A DNA stretch of 9,067 nucleotides, taken from contig CAMUHA010000142.1 in the NCBI GenBank assembly GCA_947088515.1, forward strand, positions 1 to 9,067. The letters run 5' to 3'. Every line of letters starts with the position of its first letter. The first letter of the stretch is position 1. Under the pieces are notes generated by a model. That model saw nothing but the letters and a program-made list of their open reading frames with translations. It was not told the origin of the DNA and did not search any database. The position numbers and the translations under genes are program-made. The DNA comes from an uncultured bacterium (lineage in GTDB: Bacteria > Bacillota > Clostridia > Lachnospirales > Lachnospiraceae). Shown in pieces: positions 4,605 through 9,067 of the stretch.

Positions 4605-5342
4605 ATGTTGGAAAAAGCGTTAAAGTATCTTGTGGGCATGGGGCGTGCGGAAATAAAGAATGTGACGCTGCCGGACGGAACCGTGCAGGTTTATTCAGAC
4701 AGACGCCTGGACAGGCTGGACAGACATTATCCCCTTGCGGAGCCTGTAAAAATGAGCACGCTGACAAGCCTTGTGGATTATATAAGGTCAGACACAGACG
4801 CTATGGCGGAAAAAATGATTATACAGGTAGAGAGCCCGGAGAAAGTGTCGCTGTTTTCCCAGCTGAACGGCGACAGGAAGAGGGAATGCCTTGCAGTCGT
4901 GAAGGCCCAGGCGCCTTCCTTTGCCTATGACAGGTTCACAGACCATGAGGCTTTTCTCATTGGCATCCAGGCCAAGTTTCTTGACGACCCACAGACGGAC
5001 AAGGCGCTGCTGCTCCGGTTTTCGGGCGCTGTGGAGAGCGGAAGCCTTACAGAGTATGGGGATGACGGGGTCACACAGAAAGCGACAGTAAGAAATGGGA
5101 TTGCATCCAAAACAGACGCGGTGGTGCCAAATCCCGTAAAACTGCGTCCATACAGGACATTTGCGGAGGTGGAGCAGCCTGCGTCATCGTTTGTGTTTAG
5201 GATGTCTGACACAAAAAACGGCATAAGCTGTGCGCTGTTTGAGGCGGACGGGGGAGCATGGAGGAACCTTGCCATGGAAAGCGTAAAAGAGTATCTTCAG
5301 GAGGAATTAAAGGAGTTTGGAGCGTTTACAGTGATTTCTTAA
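4605..5342 (+). CDS. DUF2303/YfdQ-like phage protein, 245 aa
   Basis: Tentatively assigned to the DUF2303 (YfdQ) group of phage proteins from its length, its pairing with the preceding gene and its C-terminal pattern: PYRTFAEVEQPASSFVFRM (183-201) then CALFEADGGAWRNLAMESVK (210-229) and EYLQEEL. The N-terminal third (SLVDYIRSDTDAMAEKMIIQ) is alpha/beta. No catalytic motif, signal peptide or membrane segment is seen. AAAAGGAGG (4588-4596) lies eight bases before the ATG, predicting high expression. It is the last gene of the higher-GC operon before the AT-rich RHH island. The biochemical role of the family is unknown to me; a part in recombination or single-strand DNA handling is only suggested by the neighbourhood. 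Confidence 0.68.
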   Translation: MLEKALKYLVGMGRAEIKNVTLPDGTVQVYSDRRLDRLDRHYPLAEPVKMSTLTSLVDYIRSDTDAMAEKMIIQVESPEKVSLFSQLNGDRKRECLAVVKAQAPSFAYDRFTDHEAFLIGIQAKFLDDPQTDKALLLRFSGAVESGSLTEYGDDGVTQKATVRNGIASKTDAVVPNPVKLRPYRTFAEVEQPASSFVFRMSDTKNGISCALFEADGGAWRNLAMESVKEYLQEELKEFGAFTVIS

Positions 5343-5412
5343 AAGGATGGCAGCAGGCATAAGGATTAAGAAAAGAAGATGGATAAATAAATATTTACAG
5401 GAGGCGACTTTG

Positions 5413-5568
5413 ATGGAAGATAAGATACAAACCGGTTTAAGAATACCAGAAAACCAGTATAACAGAATAAAAGAAAGAGCTGACCGAATGGGGGTGTCAA
5501 TCAATCAGCTAATTCTTGTGCTTGTGGATATTGGTCTTAATCTTCTGGATAAGGAGCAAGCGGAATAG
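5413..5568 (+). CDS. Ribbon-helix-helix (Arc/MetJ-type) regulator A, 51 aa
   Basis: Compact RHH protein: the DNA-contacting strand is KIQTGLRI (4-11), helix A about 12-27 (PENQYNRIKERADRMG), then a turn and helix B about 29-46 (SINQLILVLVDIGLNLL). The length matches an Arc-type dimeric repressor. The start at 5413 is set by AGGAGG (5399-5404) eight bases upstream; the same frame is open to 5347 but without a usable ribosome site. It shares the KIQTGLRI strand with the minus-strand RHH protein at 5537-5722 and their 3' ends overlap by 32 bases. It belongs to the rightward transcript but is AT-rich compared with the operon before it. It probably binds CTAAC/GTTAG boxes like those at 5733-5818, alone or as a heterodimer; this is inference. 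Confidence 0.8.
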   Translation: MEDKIQTGLRIPENQYNRIKERADRMGVSINQLILVLVDIGLNLLDKEQAE

Positions 5569-5722
5569 TGCCATTTTCCTTTTCGTAATTAGATAAATAG
5601 CTTTTAAGCACATACTCAATTAAATTATTTAAGGAACGATTTTCGCTTTCAGATAGGGTTTTCAATTTACCATAAGTTGTTTCATCAATCCGTAGACCTG
5701 TTTGAATTTTTGATATAGCCAT
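5537..5722 (-). CDS. Ribbon-helix-helix regulator B, minus strand, 61 aa
   Basis: Second RHH protein: strand KIQTGLRI (5-12), helix A about 13-26 (DETTYGKLKTLSES), helix B about 29-43 (RSLNNLIEYVLKSYL), then a polar tail (NYEKENGTIPLAPYPED). The start at 5722 is set by AGGAGG (5729-5734 on the complement) with six bases of spacing; an upstream in-frame ATG at 5749 lies inside the operator region. It runs opposite to every neighbour from 1585 to the end of the window. It converges on regulator A with overlapping coding ends and diverges from the gene at 5833 across three operator-like boxes, one of which lies between its candidate -10 and its start codon. It is most likely an autoregulated repressor that also controls the 5833 promoter region. 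Confidence 0.82.
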   Translation of the reverse strand: MAISKIQTGLRIDETTYGKLKTLSESENRSLNNLIEYVLKSYLSNYEKENGTIPLAPYPED

Positions 5723-5732
5723 AATAAACCTC

Positions 5733-5748
5733 CTAACGTTTGTTAGCA
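5733..5748. promoter_or_regulatory. RHH operator box 1
   Basis: CTAACGTTTGTTAGCA contains inverted CTAAC and GTTAG half-sites around a 4-base centre. It lies between the candidate -10 (TACAAT on the minus strand, 5750-5755) and the ribosome site of the minus-strand RHH gene, a good position for autorepression. Confidence 0.7.
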
Positions 5749-5749
5749 C

Positions 5750-5755
5750 ATTGTA
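5750..5755 (-). promoter_or_regulatory. Candidate -10 of the RHH regulator B promoter
   Basis: On the minus strand this reads TACAAT, five of six to consensus. Seventeen bases upstream is TAGATT, a weak -35. The transcript would start inside operator box 1. Confidence 0.45.
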
Positions 5756-5778
5756 TCAAAAAAATATTGACCAATCTA

Positions 5779-5818
5779 CTAACGTATGTTAGCATATATA
5801 AACAATATGCTAACATAC
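5779..5818. promoter_or_regulatory. RHH operator boxes 2 and 3 with a 14-bp inverted repeat
   Basis: Box 2, CTAACGTATGTTAGCAT (5779-5795), matches box 1 except at one central base. Box 3 is its inverted partner: GTATGTTAGCATAT (5784-5797) and ATATGCTAACATAC (5805-5818) are perfect 14-bp arms around a 7-base loop. Box 3 touches the AGGAGGT ribosome site (5819-5825) of the gene at 5833. TTGACC (5767-5772) just upstream could be the -35 of a rightward promoter lying under box 2 (TAGCAT at 5790-5795 is a poor -10). As RNA the arms could also form a hairpin just before the ribosome site. Confidence 0.72.
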
Positions 5819-5832
5819 AGGAGGTAGATATC

Positions 5833-6063
5833 ATGACTCAAAATGACATAGCTTTCAGGATGGATGAATTAAGGAATGACGTAGAAAAAGTAGACAGCCT
5901 TCAGAAGGTGCTGCTGGAGGTCATATTCCAGCGTCAGGACATGTTTGCGCTGGACGAATGCGAATGGGCGTTTGTGCTGCTTGGGGACCTGACATTTAAG
6001 TTAAAAAATGAGCTTACAGAGCTTACGGACGCTGCCTTTAAGAATATGCGGGAAGGGGCGTAA
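5833..6063 (+). CDS. Small acidic helical protein, 76 aa, behind the RHH operators
   Basis: Not recognised. The product is acidic and helix-rich (RMDELRNDVEKVDSLQKVLL, then CEWAFVLLGDLTFKLKNELTEL), with one Cys and no membrane segment or enzyme motif. AGGAGGT (5819-5825) lies seven bases before the ATG at 5833; the frame is open upstream to 5740 but that part crosses the operator array and lacks a ribosome site. It is the first gene after the RHH boxes and so the most direct candidate target of RHH control. Composition returns to the higher-GC style of the main operon within the gene. It may be a small accessory factor of the replication module that follows. Confidence 0.75.
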   Translation: MTQNDIAFRMDELRNDVEKVDSLQKVLLEVIFQRQDMFALDECEWAFVLLGDLTFKLKNELTELTDAAFKNMREGA

Positions 6064-6113
6064 TAAGGTACAGAAAATGTGGACTGCATCAGATGACATC
6101 CATAAATCTGCAC

Positions 6114-6152
6114 TGTAGGAACAGACTGTGAAAAATATATAATTAAAATTAT
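6114..6152 (+). promoter_or_regulatory. Candidate promoter before the initiator gene
   Basis: A perfect TATAAT (6138-6143) lies in the 107-base gap before the initiator gene. It overlaps a 14-bp palindrome (ATAATT-AA-AATTAT, 6139-6152). No good -35 is present 16-18 bases upstream (TGTAGG/GTAGGA), so it would need an activator or be weak. Confidence 0.35.
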
Positions 6153-6170
6153 CGGTAAGGCGGTGAAAAT

Positions 6171-7004
6171 ATGGCAATATATAGAAACATACAAATGTCA
6201 TTCTGGACTGACAGTAAGATTGTGGATGATTACACACCGGAGGACAGGTATTTTTACCTGTATCTTATGACAAATCCACATACAAACCTTTGCGGCTGCT
6301 ATGAGGTCAGCATAAAACAGGTTGCGGATGAAACCGGATACAGCAAAGAAACAGTTGAAAAATTATTCAGAAGAATGGCGGAAACACACAAATCAGTTTT
6401 TTATTCCAAAGAGACAAAAGAGGTTCTTCTTGTTAACTGGGGAAAGTATAACTGGACAAAATCTGAAAAATTCAGAAAACCTCTTGGCAAAGAAATTGAA
6501 AATGTAAAAAATGCTGGTTTCAGGGAGTTTTTGACTGCTTTATATGATAATGAGGATAGTGTATTGATACCGTATCCATACGGTAGCGATACAACTGTTA
6601 CTGATACTGATACTGTTACTGATACTGTTTCTGTTACTGATACTGATTCTGCTGTCAATGCAGTAGACCCGGAAAAAGAAAGTAAAAAAGTAACCAGTAA
6701 GGACAGAAAGAAAAAACAGACAGTATATTATCCCAATGACGGGACGCTAAATCAGGCATTTATGGAGTACGCCGAGATGAGGAAGCTGATAAAAAAGCCA
6801 ATGACAGACAAGGCTGTTACGCTGGCGATGAAAAAACTGGAGGAATTGGCCACATCGCCGCCGTCAGGCAGCATGGATAACGACCTGGCTGTCAAAATTT
6901 TAGAACAGAGTACGATGAACTGCTGGCAGGGGCTATTCCCGCTAAAGGAGGCGCCGCAGGGAAATAATGTCAGACAGGGAGGCATTGACTGGAGCAGGGT
7001 ATAG
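6171..7004 (+). CDS. Phage replication initiator / replisome organiser (DnaD-like), 277 aa
   Basis: Likely the phage origin-binding initiator. The N-terminal domain (1-125) begins MAIYRNIQMSFWTDSKIVDD and contains a winged-helix region (about 44-95, SIKQVADETGYSKETVEKLF) typical of Firmicute phage replisome organisers. A low-complexity Thr/Val/Asp/Ser linker follows (142-161). The C-terminal domain (185-260) carries AEMRKLIKKPMTDKAVTLAM and ILEQSTMNCWQGLFPLK, a pattern shared by DnaD-like phage replication proteins. AAGGCGGTG (6157-6165) precedes the ATG. It is followed directly by the helicase loader, the order seen in many siphophage replication modules. The linker DNA is a tandem hexamer array beside a palindrome and may contain the origin, as in lambda O, where the origin lies inside the initiator gene. 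Confidence 0.8.
   Translation: MAIYRNIQMSFWTDSKIVDDYTPEDRYFYLYLMTNPHTNLCGCYEVSIKQVADETGYSKETVEKLFRRMAETHKSVFYSKETKEVLLVNWGKYNWTKSEKFRKPLGKEIENVKNAGFREFLTALYDNEDSVLIPYPYGSDTTVTDTDTVTDTVSVTDTDSAVNAVDPEKESKKVTSKDRKKKQTVYYPNDGTLNQAFMEYAEMRKLIKKPMTDKAVTLAMKKLEELATSPPSGSMDNDLAVKILEQSTMNCWQGLFPLKEAPQGNNVRQGGIDWSRV
6568..6585. repeat. 18-bp palindrome in the initiator gene
   Basis: TACCGTAT-CC-ATACGGTA: perfect 8-bp arms around a 2-base centre. It lies nine bases before the hexamer array inside the initiator coding sequence (it encodes IPYPYG and flanking bases). It could be a recognition site for the initiator itself. Confidence 0.6.
6594..6653 (+). repeat. Tandem ACTGAT/ACTGTT hexamer array, candidate origin iterons
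   Basis: Ten consecutive 6-bp units, mostly ACTGAT or ACTGTT with two TCTGTT/TCTGCT-like variants and one TCTGAT-type junction, encode the alternating Thr/Ser and Val/Asp linker. The array is in the middle of the initiator gene next to a palindrome. Iterons inside the initiator gene mark the origin in several temperate phages; here that is inference. Alternatively the array is only a flexible linker expanded by slippage. Confidence 0.55.
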
Positions 7005-7020
7005 TGGAGGAAAAGAGGAA

Positions 7021-7659
7021 ATGAAGAGGGAAGAAACAGTAAATATTATTCGGATTATTGTGAACAGCTATCCAAATTACAGGCCGGCCGACATGTCGGA
7101 TACAGTTGATGTGTGGCATATGATGCTGTCGGAATATACAGCGGAGCAGATATTGGCAGCGTTAAAAGCATATATATTGTCAGACACCAGCGGCTTTGCG
7201 CCAAGCATTGGACAGCTGGTGGACAAGGCGCAGAAATTAAATGCCCCAGAAGAGCCTAACGAGATGGAGGCATGGGAGCTTGTGAGCAGAGCTCTGCGCA
7301 ATGGATATTATGGGGCAGCGAAAGAATTTGAGAAATTGCCTCCAATTGTGCAGAGGGCGGTAGTGTCGCCGTCACAGCTCCGGAACTGGTCACAGGCGGA
7401 CATGGAAAGCATTGAGAGTGTGGTGCAGTCTAATTTTTTGAGAAATTACCGGATCGTGCTGAACAGAGCGAAGGAAGTGGCCAAAATGCCGGCCGAAATC
7501 AGGAGGGAGCTGGCAAACAATGCCGTAAAACTGACAGACAGGCAGAGGCATCCACAGACAGTGAAAGAGCCGGAAGTCCGGATAGAAAGAAAAACAATAC
7601 CAATGCCGTCTGGATACATGGAACTGCTGAAAAAGGAGCTTTCAGCCGGAAGGGAGTGA
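7021..7659 (+). CDS. Replicative helicase loader/inhibitor (G39P-like), 212 aa
   Basis: The N-terminal 75 residues match the pattern of the SPP1 G39P-like helicase loader family: ETVNIIRIIVNSYPNYRPAD, DVWHMMLSEYTAEQILAAL and YILSDTSGFAPSIGQLVDKA. The fold is a helical bundle, with proline in 'FAPSIGQL' marking the last conserved turn. The C-terminal half (80-212) is helical and charged and probably engages the helicase or the initiator. In SPP1 this protein delivers the hexameric helicase to the origin-bound initiator. GGAGG (7006-7010) with AGAGG (7014-7018) precedes the ATG at 7021; an earlier in-frame ATG at 6967 overlaps the initiator gene and puts extra, non-conserved residues in front. 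No DnaB-type helicase gene is in the window, so it may load the host helicase. Confidence 0.78.
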   Translation: MKREETVNIIRIIVNSYPNYRPADMSDTVDVWHMMLSEYTAEQILAALKAYILSDTSGFAPSIGQLVDKAQKLNAPEEPNEMEAWELVSRALRNGYYGAAKEFEKLPPIVQRAVVSPSQLRNWSQADMESIESVVQSNFLRNYRIVLNRAKEVAKMPAEIRRELANNAVKLTDRQRHPQTVKEPEVRIERKTIPMPSGYMELLKKELSAGRE

Positions 7660-7661
7660 AC

Positions 7662-7802
7662 ATGATAGAAAACGAATACAGACACAACCACAGTTTCCGG
7701 GAATGTGTTGATAAATACTGCAGCGAGCATAACTGTACGGTGGACGAAGCGTTTAAACATTACGTTGTGCGGATGGCGTTTTTACACTGCACGGAGGCGT
7801 AA
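7662..7802 (+). CDS. Small His/Cys-containing phage protein, 46 aa
   Basis: Uninterrupted frame from ATG 7662 to TAA 7800-7802, two bases after the stop of the loader gene, with AGGGAG (7651-7656) five bases upstream. The product begins MIENEYRHNHSFRECVDKYC and continues EHNCTVDEAFKHYVVRMAFL; it is helical, with Cys at 15, 20, 25 and 43 and several His. It resembles the small unnamed proteins often found between loader and methylase genes in Clostridia phages. Whether the Cys and His bind zinc is unclear because no clean CxxC occurs. Function unknown. Confidence 0.68.
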   Translation: MIENEYRHNHSFRECVDKYCSEHNCTVDEAFKHYVVRMAFLHCTEA

Positions 7803-7809
7803 AGGGAAA

Positions 7810-8625
7810 ATGAGAAAGATTTTGAATTACCCTGGAAGCAAGTGGAACATAGCGGAAAAACTGGTAAGGCTGATGCCGGACCATCACAGTTATGTGGAGC
7901 CTTACTTCGGGAGCGGAGCGCTGCTGTTTAACAAAACCCCGTCAGACATGGAGACAGTCAATGACCTTGACGGAGACGTAACAAATCTCTTTCGGTGCAT
8001 CCAGCAGGATTCGGAACGCCTTGCAAGGCTTGTAATGACAACGCCGTTTTCGCGGGAAGAATATGACAGACAGTTTCCGCCCAATTTTACCGGGCACGCG
8101 AGCCGATACCAGAAGGCGGCAGGTTTTCTCGTAAAATGCTGGCAGGGGTATGGCTCCAGGACGAATGGCTGTAAAGTCGGCTGGAAGAATGATGTGCATG
8201 GAAGGGAGAGCATGTATGCCCTGTGGGACTGGTATCGCCTGCCGGGATGGATAGTGGACATAGCGGAACGGCTGCGGAAAGTGCAGATAGAAAACCGTCC
8301 GGCGCTGGAAGTGATTAAGAAATTTGATTTTCCAGATGTATTTGTTTACATAGACCCGCCGTACCTGCCGGAGGTGAAAACAGGAAAACAGTACAGACAT
8401 GAAATGACGGCAAAGGACCACGAAGAACTGCTGGAAACCGCCCTCGGCGGCAGGGCCAAAATCATGATATCCGGATATGACTCGGATATGTATAACAGCC
8501 GGCTAAAAGGATGGGAAAAAGAAAATTTTATGAGCTGCACGGCGCGGGGGAAGCCAAGAAAAGAAACTGTATGGATGAACTATAGACAATCCAGGCAGAT
8601 GACGCTTTCAGATTTTTTGGAGTGA
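7810..8625 (+). CDS. D12-class DNA N6-adenine methyltransferase (Dam-like), 271 aa
   Basis: Adds a methyl group from S-adenosylmethionine to adenine N6 in DNA. NYPGSK (6-11) is the opening of D12-class enzymes; VEPYFGSGALLF (29-40) carries the FxGxG SAM-binding motif; VNDLDGDV (50-57) matches the ribose-binding acidic turn; and YIDPPYLP (180-187) contains the catalytic DPPY. The region 95-145 between them is the target-recognition part. The sequence appears full length for a small phage MTase. The ATG at 7810 is chosen because the conserved NYPGSK then starts at residue 6; an upstream open frame to 7705 overlaps the 46-aa gene. There is no restriction endonuclease beside it, so it looks like an orphan methylase, perhaps protecting phage DNA from host restriction. 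The recognition sequence cannot be read from the protein. Confidence 0.9.
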   Translation: MRKILNYPGSKWNIAEKLVRLMPDHHSYVEPYFGSGALLFNKTPSDMETVNDLDGDVTNLFRCIQQDSERLARLVMTTPFSREEYDRQFPPNFTGHASRYQKAAGFLVKCWQGYGSRTNGCKVGWKNDVHGRESMYALWDWYRLPGWIVDIAERLRKVQIENRPALEVIKKFDFPDVFVYIDPPYLPEVKTGKQYRHEMTAKDHEELLETALGGRAKIMISGYDSDMYNSRLKGWEKENFMSCTARGKPRKETVWMNYRQSRQMTLSDFLE

Positions 8626-8647
8626 CGCCAAGTGAACAGGAGGAAAT

Positions 8648-8947
8648 ATGACAAAAAATTACAATGCAGAGCTATATGCGCTGCTGACGGAACCAGACGA
8701 AGACGGAATATCATGGGTGGCAGAATTTGGATGGATAAATGAAAGGCAGTTTTGTGTGTGGGTGTATTATAGAGGACTAAATAAATTCATGAAAAGCCTG
8801 GAAAAGATTTTTGGATGCGGGATATATGATGACGGAGGGTTTGATGCAAACATGCAGCAGGGATGTGTATGTATTGACCTGTGTGAGGCTCTGGGAGGGC
8901 GCCTTGATATTGGGAAGGCGTTTCCAAAGGAACTTTATGAACATTAA
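8648..8947 (+). CDS. Hypothetical phage protein, 99 aa
   Basis: Not recognised by function. The sequence is rich in aromatic residues and Asp/Gly (FGWINERQFCVWVYYRGLNK, CGIYDDGGFDANMQQG), suggesting a compact alpha/beta fold, and it has four Cys without a clear metal-binding spacing. There is no signal peptide or membrane segment. AGGAGG (8638-8643) lies four bases before the ATG, 22 bases after the methylase stop, so it is co-transcribed with it. It may act with the methylase or simply be another early accessory protein. Confidence 0.72.
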   Translation: MTKNYNAELYALLTEPDEDGISWVAEFGWINERQFCVWVYYRGLNKFMKSLEKIFGCGIYDDGGFDANMQQGCVCIDLCEALGGRLDIGKAFPKELYEH

Positions 8948-9067
8948 CAGGGGGGGACAGCAATGTCATTTAGTTAGAGAATTACTTTGTTAAGTTAAGG
9001 TTAATCGGAAATTGCACCTTGCTACGAAAATAAAACTCGTAGCCAAGAACTGAACCTTGACAACAAA
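8948..9067. other. Gene-free tail with a small hairpin
   Basis: No gene is visible. GCTACGA (9021-9027) and TCGTAGC (9037-9043) form a perfect 7-bp stem around an A-rich 9-base loop; CTT/AAG can extend it across one bulge. No T run follows on the plus strand, so it is not a standard terminator. A perfect TTGACA at 9057-9062 could be a -35 whose -10 would lie beyond the window. The end of the early transcript may lie here. Confidence 0.4.

Noticed and set aside
4559..4930. Plus-strand open frame rich in Cys and Gly overlapping the DUF2303-like gene
   Set aside because: It is an alternative frame of that gene, which has the stronger ribosome site and a conserved-looking product.
5347..5412. 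N-terminal extension of RHH regulator A
   Set aside because: The frame is open but the extension lacks a ribosome site, while AGGAGG at 5399-5404 sets the start at 5413, exactly before the RHH domain.
6594..6653. CRISPR-like or intergenic microsatellite
   Set aside because: The hexamers have no spacers and stay in frame within the initiator gene, forming a linker and possibly origin iterons.
7705..7809. N-terminal extension of the methyltransferase
   Set aside because: It overlaps the 46-aa gene in another frame, has no ribosome site, and D12 enzymes begin close to the NYPGSK motif.
8963..8977. ATG after the last gene as the start of another protein
   Set aside because: The frame closes after four codons.
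9021..9043. Rho-independent terminator
   Set aside because: The stem is only 7 bp and is not followed by a T run on the plus strand, so it was kept as a hairpin of unknown role.

Overview
The window looks like the early (left) part of a temperate phage genome, most likely a prophage of a Clostridia or Lachnospiraceae-type Firmicute. The evidence is a leftward XRE repressor facing rightward small genes across a shared operator region, followed by a tightly packed plus-strand run of phage replication and accessory genes. Strong AGGAGG-type ribosome sites, frequent ATA and AGG codons, and families common in Clostridia phages (the 'YEDTGLTP' protein, the 'replication terminator'-like protein, the G39P-like helicase loader) all fit. 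The host assignment is inference. No integrase, attachment site, structural gene, tRNA or CRISPR array is visible.

Layout. (1) 1-1010 is AT-rich: a repressor (minus) with its own terminator, an operator/promoter region with four TATCACA half-sites, two small plus-strand genes, and a perfect 17-bp hairpin. (2) 1040-1389 holds a lone minus-strand zinc-ribbon gene with its own promoter, a likely cargo ('moron') gene. (3) 1358-1584 is non-coding and AT-rich. (4) 1585-5342 is a plus-strand operon-like run at roughly 50% GC: a 56-aa protein, an RNase H-fold protein with altered active-site residues, a Cys-rich protein, a YEDTGLTP protein, an HNH nuclease, a hexapeptide beta-helix protein, a double-HTH protein, a 'replication terminator'-like protein and a DUF2303-like protein. 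(5) 5413-5818 is an AT-rich island: two convergent, overlapping, related ribbon-helix-helix (RHH) genes and an array of CTAAC/GTTAG operator boxes in front of the next plus-strand gene. (6) 5833-8947 is the replication module: a small helical protein, a replisome-organiser/initiator with internal repeats that may mark an origin, a helicase loader, a 46-aa protein, a D12-class adenine methyltransferase and a 99-aa protein. (7) 8948-9067 is a gene-free tail with a small hairpin.

How it may work together. The repressor has no peptidase domain, so induction by self-cleavage is unlikely. The first gene from the rightward promoter carries a segment resembling the repressor's C-terminal tail and could interfere with it. 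Downstream, the minus-strand RHH gene and its boxes look like a second switch placed just before the replication module. Read-through of the early operon would run antisense across that RHH gene. The two RHH genes and their boxes are the most unusual system here.
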